DNA of 10,042 nt, taken from positions 1-10,042 of the forward strand of contig WRMR01000147.1 in assembly GCA_009776995.1 (NCBI GenBank), in the 5' to 3' direction. The notes below the pieces were generated by a model that was not told where the DNA came from, ran no database searches, and saw only the letters and a list, made by a program, of their open reading frames with translations. This document shows positions 6,193-10,042 of the stretch, in pieces. Position 1 is the stretch's first letter. Each line of letters opens with the position of its first letter. Origin of the DNA: Planctomycetaceae bacterium (GTDB lineage Bacteria; Planctomycetota; Planctomycetia; Pirellulales; Thermoguttaceae). A program made the position numbers and the translations under genes.

Positions 6193-7358
6193 CGGAAAAA
6201 CTCCGCGTTTTATTCATGGTGGATCATGCCTTTATACCGCGCAGCGGGTCGGAATTGCATTTGGTATGGCTTCAAAGCAACCTTGACCCTGAGCGATTCG
6301 AAAAGTTTTTCCTTGTCTTTTCGCAACGGGATTGTCCGCCTGACATGTTCCCGGTTCCGTCGCTGACTCTTGGACAGATTTTCGGCAATACAAAACTCAC
6401 GTTGTTCAAGCGGTTTCGCGCCCTGGTACGTTTTCTTTGCGATCACAATATCGACGTGATTCATGCGTTTACGCCCAACGACGAGGTTCTCGCCTGTTAT
6501 GCGGTGCTGTTTGCCCGGAGGAAACTTGGCAGAATGATTCCGGTTGTCGGGCACCGCCGCAATATCGGTTACATGGTGGGGTTCAAGCGTCATCTCATGG
6601 GACACCTGATCCGGCGGTTCAATATCCCTTACCTGGCAAACAGTCACGCCGCCGTCGAGGCCGCTTTTGCATTAGAAGGCATCCCGCGCGAGCGTTTTAC
6701 TGTGATTTACAATCCCTTTTCACGTTCGCGTTGGGAAGACGGCCTGGCGTCACCTGTTTCGCGTGCCGAACTCGCACTGGGGTCGGGCGATTTCGTCATC
6801 GGTTCGGTTGCGACGATCCGCCGCATCAAGGGCTACGAAACACTTGTCCAAGCCGCGAGGCTGGTCGTTGACCGGTACCCGAATGTCCGTTTCCTGTGTA
6901 TCGGAAATGTTGGTGACCCGGAATACCATAGCGAACTCCAATCCTTAACCGCCAAACTCGGTTTGGAACGTCATTTCCTGTGGCATGGCGGCATGGACAA
7001 CCCGTACCGTGTGTTGCCGGTTTTCGATTTGGCCGTGCTGTCAAGTTATTCGGAGAGTTTTTCCAATTCCGTACTTGAGTACGCCGCCGCAGGATTGCCG
7101 ATTGTCGCGTCGAATGTCGGTGGCATGAGCGAGATCATGATCGACGGCGAAAACGGCTTCCTTGTTCCGCCGAAACAACCGGAACTTCTCGCGGAAAAGA
7201 TCAACATGCTGATCGAAAATCCGGCACTCCGCCGCACGTTCGCCGAACGCGCCGCCGAAACAGCCCGTCGTGATTTCGACGAATCGGCCATAGCGCGACA
7301 GTATGCCGGGTTTTACGAGAATCTTTGTCATCCCAGGCCATCCGGGCCGCAATCGTGA
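6189..7358 (+). CDS. Glycosyltransferase family 4 protein
   Basis: This 389-residue GT-B fold enzyme is of the GT4 retaining type, which moves a sugar from a nucleotide-sugar to a glycan or lipid acceptor in the cytoplasm. The N-terminal Rossmann half starts RVLFMVDHAF with the GSELHL loop near 20-25. The link to the second half has ANSHAAVEAAF and FTVIYNPF (about 150-177). The donor-binding half has GSVATIRRIKG with Lys214, then SSYSESFSNSVLEYAAAGLP with the E-X7-E pair at Glu289 and Glu297, and closes with NVGGMSEIMIDGENGFLVP. Length is typical. The ATG is in the ATGA overlap with nrdR. Products in this family range from exopolysaccharide to glycolipid, and nothing here fixes donor or acceptor. 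It may feed the polysaccharide whose exporter is encoded convergently downstream. Confidence 0.9.
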   Translation: MTEKLRVLFMVDHAFIPRSGSELHLVWLQSNLDPERFEKFFLVFSQRDCPPDMFPVPSLTLGQIFGNTKLTLFKRFRALVRFLCDHNIDVIHAFTPNDEVLACYAVLFARRKLGRMIPVVGHRRNIGYMVGFKRHLMGHLIRRFNIPYLANSHAAVEAAFALEGIPRERFTVIYNPFSRSRWEDGLASPVSRAELALGSGDFVIGSVATIRRIKGYETLVQAARLVVDRYPNVRFLCIGNVGDPEYHSELQSLTAKLGLERHFLWHGGMDNPYRVLPVFDLAVLSSYSESFSNSVLEYAAAGLPIVASNVGGMSEIMIDGENGFLVPPKQPELLAEKINMLIENPALRRTFAERAAETARRDFDESAIARQYAGFYENLCHPRPSGPQS

Positions 7359-7374
7359 GATTGTGCGGAATCGC

Positions 7375-7452
7375 GATCAGAGCCGCGGCGATCACGAAGC
7401 GGTCATTCCGCTCGATAACTCTCGCGGCTCTGATCATGGTTGCGGCTCTGAT
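7375..7452. repeat. Planctomycete-type intergenic palindromic repeat with a partial extra copy
   Basis: GATCAGAGCCGCG at 7375-7387 is exactly complementary to CGCGGCTCTGATC at 7423-7435. Between them AGCGG (7398-7402) and CCGCT (7408-7412) form a second, inner stem around TCATT. A partial third arm, GCGGCTCTGAT, recurs at 7442-7452, 18 bases after the same word at 7424-7434. The whole lies in the 151-base gap between two convergent genes. The wording resembles a long hairpin repeat I recall from Pirellula-type genomes. It could act as a bidirectional terminator or mRNA-protecting stem, though no T-tract is present. Confidence 0.65.
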
Positions 7453-7509
7453 AAACCAGCCGCCTCACGCAGCCACGTTTGGACGTCGGTCTGACCTTCA
7501 ATCAGAGTA

Positions 7510-9252
7510 TCACCGTTTTGGCGGGGCTTCGGGGCGAACCACCCCGGCGTGACCGTCAGGAAAATCTCGCGGACGGATCAGCGAAACGGTGATCACAGCT
7601 TCCGATCCCAGTAATTTTGCTTCCTCAACATACGTCCGGCAAATCAGTTTTTGTGTTTCATTCAGTGTCAAGCCTTTGACTTTGAGCGATTGCTGAATTT
7701 TCGGCAATGCAAGCGTCCCGTCGTCACGCACGGTAAAAGCATAACCCGTGGCGGGCGGCAAATTGTAACCTGGTGACGGCATGTAAACCGGAATGTGTTG
7801 ACCGGTTCCCGTGATTCCTTCAATGAAAATCCCCACGGTATCGCCGGGGCCAAGCCGATAGACATTGGCATCTTCTGTTTTCACAACTTTTCGTAATTGA
7901 TGTAGCAATTCGCTGACACTCTCATGGCCGCTTGAAGTATGGACAATCACAAGCTTTGTTCCAGCGACTTCGATGGTAGCCGATTCTCCCCAATCAAACG
8001 GCGAAACAGTTGCCTTGATAAGATTGACCAAATCAACCATGCCGGTATCCGAAACGGCCACATCTGCCACATCATACATGAGTGCAAGGGGTTTTTCCGA
8101 GGTATCTGCCAATAGCTCCATCGGGTATTCCACCACTTCCTGAATGATTGGTGAAGCAAAAAAAGTCTTGGTAACGATGGCTCCCTCACCTTCAACGGAG
8201 ACTGTGACTTTTACGGTGTCCTGGTTTTCCCGCTTGCCGGCCACTCCATGAACTGTGAGTGACTTCCCTTCCGGCCAGCGAAGTTGAATCGGTTCATTCC
8301 AACGGACGAGATCGTCGCGAACCGGTCGGAAAGAGATTGGGGCAATGGTTGCGGTACATTCCCTCCCACGCGAATGCGGGGTTAATGTACCTTCATATCC
8401 GTTCAGAATGCACAGAGTGCATGTGTATTCGGAATCTGTTTCGTCATCGGTCAGAATTTTTATTTCAATGTGTATTTGTATGTCATTGGTTTTCCTCAGA
8501 TGGCGAAGCTGGTCGGCAATCTGTTGATGACCTGATTCCGTCTGCCTGATAATGAGCGAGGCCGTATTCTGAAACGGTCTGATCATCACTTCCTCATTCC
8601 AGGTTTCCGGTGCAACCATTGTGCGCAGATATTCGGCGATGGCATCCAGATGCGCAGGTAAAAGAGACATGTATCCATCTTTGCCAAGATATGGAAAAGT
8701 ATGCAGCAGATCACCGACGTAATAGACTTTGGCAACGAGTCTGTCGTTCGGTTTGAAGTTGATATCCGTGATGTAAACGGCGTCGTTCAGGACATGCCAC
8801 GCCAAATGATGCTGCTTGACGAGGTAATCCAGCATACTTTTCAACGGCATTAGAAACGGCAGCTTGGCATTCACAATGATCTCCGGCGGGTAATTCAATG
8901 CTTCGATGGCATCGTGATTGACAATAAATGGAATTGAGGTTTTTTCTCCAAGACGATCCAAAACAGTTTCCAGGGAAACTTCCGTTCCAAAGTCACAGGC
9001 CAAAGGTTCTTCCAACAGTTCCTTGATCTGTTCCTCGGAAAGTCGTGGAGATGACTTTCTCTCCTCAATCCGGTCACTTACGTTCCCGGTTGCTGTTTCC
9101 TGGTTGTGCGTTGCGCTCCCGGTTGTGACTTCTTCCGGCGAATGTTTCGCGGCGAGTTTTGCCGGGAAGGGCAAAATCAGCAGGGCGAGCAGAATCAGCA
9201 CCATGCGCAGCGGCCAGGTCAGTTTCGGGGGGCGGTTCGATTTCATCATCAT
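7510..9252 (-). CDS. Polysaccharide biosynthesis/export protein with duplicated secretin-type N-domains
   Basis: This 580-residue envelope protein ends in a Wza-like polysaccharide-export domain. The start at 9252 is set by GGAG seven bases upstream; the frame extends to 9306. Residues 11-35 (LRMVLILLALLILPFPAKLAA) form a signal peptide or anchor. An STN-like domain follows (about 84-163). Next is a secretin-N-like unit at 175-257 (KVYYVGDLL to IADQLRHLRK) that recurs in weaker form at 390-457 (LMYDVADVA to VSELLHQLRK). A beta-rich stretch with three cysteines (278, 281, 299) separates the copies. The export domain is at about 463-560 (YRLGPGDTVGIFIEG, then VRDDGTLALPKI and VKGLTLNETQKLI). 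It ends soon after, without clear SLBB repeats or the secretin beta-barrel. This layout is known to me from planctomycetes; the role in export is inferred from the C-terminal domain. Confidence 0.75.
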   Translation of the reverse strand: MMMKSNRPPKLTWPLRMVLILLALLILPFPAKLAAKHSPEEVTTGSATHNQETATGNVSDRIEERKSSPRLSEEQIKELLEEPLACDFGTEVSLETVLDRLGEKTSIPFIVNHDAIEALNYPPEIIVNAKLPFLMPLKSMLDYLVKQHHLAWHVLNDAVYITDINFKPNDRLVAKVYYVGDLLHTFPYLGKDGYMSLLPAHLDAIAEYLRTMVAPETWNEEVMIRPFQNTASLIIRQTESGHQQIADQLRHLRKTNDIQIHIEIKILTDDETDSEYTCTLCILNGYEGTLTPHSRGRECTATIAPISFRPVRDDLVRWNEPIQLRWPEGKSLTVHGVAGKRENQDTVKVTVSVEGEGAIVTKTFFASPIIQEVVEYPMELLADTSEKPLALMYDVADVAVSDTGMVDLVNLIKATVSPFDWGESATIEVAGTKLVIVHTSSGHESVSELLHQLRKVVKTEDANVYRLGPGDTVGIFIEGITGTGQHIPVYMPSPGYNLPPATGYAFTVRDDGTLALPKIQQSLKVKGLTLNETQKLICRTYVEEAKLLGSEAVITVSLIRPRDFPDGHAGVVRPEAPPKR

Positions 9253-9607
9253 TTCGATTCTCCTTTCGGTTTCTTTCATGCTCATGCCGCTTCCGTTGGC
9301 AGGCACAGATTCGCAGTATCATCCATGCGATCTGCGTTTTGAGTTCTGAACTTGTATCATAAACAATAATGTCTTCAATTGACAAGGGCAAAATCCGGCG
9401 AATTTTTCATTTTTTTCATCAAACGCTGTGTGTGCGCCGTAACATGTGCGTTCATCGTTAGTTACGGAGATTTATGCCGGTTTTTTACGAAAAACACAAG
9501 GAGGAACGTGGCCGCAGACCTCGCGGAATGGCATATCTTCGGGTATGATAACGGTTTGCTTTTTAACACGAAACAACCCCATCACGAAACCCCTGAAAGA
9601 ATGACCA
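9253..9607. other. Divergent intergenic region upstream of the export protein and the SEC-C gene
   Basis: About 355 bases. It holds a good minus-strand promoter at 9356-9385 for the export protein and AT-rich DNA from 9395 to 9420. A consensus AAGGAGG lies at 9498-9504, but the nearest start (GTG at 9508) is only three bases away and its frame encodes nothing recognisable. No RNA gene was seen. Confidence 0.5.
9356..9385 (-). promoter_or_regulatory. Promoter of the polysaccharide-export gene
   Basis: On the minus strand, TTGTCA (9385-9380) and TATGAT (9361-9356) are 18 bases apart, each matching consensus at five of six positions. Transcription would start near 9349, about 97 bases before the ATG. 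A perfect TTGACA faces the other way at 9379-9384, overlapping the -35, but its -10 region is poor. Confidence 0.5.
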
Positions 9608-10042
9608 ATGGCATTGGACTCATATTCGCTTTGTCCCGGCGGGCGGAACAAAAAAATCCGGTTTTGTTGCCCGGATAAACTCAAGGAGCTGGAGCAAATC
9701 AACACCATGCTGGCCGACCTGCAGTTCAAGGCGTGCGTGACGCTGATCGAGGAAATCGAAAAAAAGCATCCCGATTGCGCGTGTTTGACGGCGGCCAAGC
9801 TGACGGCACTGCGCGTCCAGGGGCTTTGGGAGGAGTTCAAAACGGTGGCCGAAGCGTTTTACCGGCGTGAGCCGCAAAACGGGACGGCGATTTCGGAACA
9901 GGCCATTGCCAAGGTGGTGTTCGGCGAAACAACGGAAGCGATGTGTCTGGGACGCGGCGGCGTTTCGCTTGTCAGTCGTGCGACGGGGTTGTCGCGCACA
10001 ACGCTTCCCCTCGGCCTTTGCGAGTTGGAAAGCGGCGATCCC
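9608..10042 (+). CDS. SEC-C-motif / TPR-like protein, fused in frame to transposase sequence (3' end beyond window)
   Basis: The frame from the ATG at 9608 is open for 145 codons to the window edge. It starts MALDSYSLCPGGRNKKIRFC, the zinc-binding SEC-C opening in the CPGG form I know from a planctomycete family, with Cys9, Cys20 and Cys21 kept. Residues 23-100 are helical and TPR-like (LKELEQINTMLADLQFKACV, HPDCACLTAAKLTALRV), as in that family. From about residue 108 the sequence changes to TEAMCLGRGGVSLVSRATGL, then SRTTLPLGLCELESGD, which resembles the N-terminal region of ISAzo13-family transposases rather than further TPR helices. The native 3' part is therefore displaced or replaced. 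A weak purine stretch (GAAAGA) precedes the ATG. The role of the family is unknown to me. The gene may no longer be functional. Confidence 0.65.
   Translation, partial: MALDSYSLCPGGRNKKIRFCCPDKLKELEQINTMLADLQFKACVTLIEEIEKKHPDCACLTAAKLTALRVQGLWEEFKTVAEAFYRREPQNGTAISEQAIAKVVFGETTEAMCLGRGGVSLVSRATGLSRTTLPLGLCELESGDP
9929..10042 (+). mobile_element. Fragment of an ISAzo13-family transposase gene
   Basis: Codons 108-145 of the open frame read TEAMCLGRGGVSLVSRATGL followed by SRTT and GLCELESGD. I recognise this as the ISAzo13 pattern EA-x-x-LG-x-GG-x-x-x-V-x-RATG-(L/M/V)-SR-T, the helix-turn-helix region before the catalytic core. The first part of the transposase is missing, and the catalytic core, if present, lies beyond the window. 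Two positions usually basic (after SRTT, and before ELE) are proline and cysteine, hinting at decay. No terminal inverted repeat or target duplication is visible. Confidence 0.55.

Noticed and set aside
7303..7494. Plus-strand 63-codon frame over the end of the glycosyltransferase
   Set aside because: It reads through the hairpin repeat in another frame and gives a repeat-derived, arginine- and aspartate-rich peptide with no start signal.
9379..9678. Plus-strand frame with a consensus AAGGAGG before GTG at 9508
   Set aside because: The spacing to GTG is only three bases, the 57-residue product is unrecognisable, and the frame overlaps the start of the SEC-C protein.

Overview
The window looks like chromosomal DNA of a planctomycete (Planctomycetota, probably Pirellula-like), with G+C around one half by eye. 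I infer this from protein families rather than any marker gene. They are a hydrazine-synthase-alpha-related surface protein, a XylR-type AraC regulator, a polysaccharide-export protein carrying secretin-type N-domains, and a SEC-C protein with the CPGG variant I associate with this phylum. A long imperfect intergenic hairpin of the GATCAGAGCCGCG type points the same way. No rRNA, tRNA or CRISPR array was seen.

Layout. Positions 1-3544 hold a minus-strand block, read right to left. First comes a uroporphyrinogen-decarboxylase-family protein, then a broken XylR/AraC regulator that has lost most of its ligand-binding domain and is frameshifted. Last is an exported discoidin/beta-propeller protein that runs off the left edge. 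From 3903 there is a plus-strand MlaE-type lipid permease with no MlaF/MlaD partner beside it. It converges on a minus-strand PlsC-type acyltransferase (ends at 4826). From 5710 nrdR and a GT4 glycosyltransferase overlap as ATGA and form a plus-strand pair behind a strong extended -10 promoter. They converge across a hairpin repeat on a 580-residue minus-strand polysaccharide-export protein (7510-9252). At the right edge a plus-strand SEC-C protein begins at 9608, but from about residue 108 it reads as an ISAzo13-type transposase.

How the genes relate. Three genes serve the envelope: lipid transport (MlaE), phospholipid acylation (PlsC) and polysaccharide export. The GT4 enzyme probably belongs with them, although it is coupled to nrdR. 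The left block resembles the remains of a regulated catabolic or surface-protein cluster whose regulator is decaying. Most of the window is ordinary housekeeping and envelope DNA. The points most worth a second look are the SEC-C/transposase junction, the gutted regulator, the planctomycete-type hairpin repeat, and the two duplicated secretin-like domains in the export protein. I found no convincing new multi-gene system.
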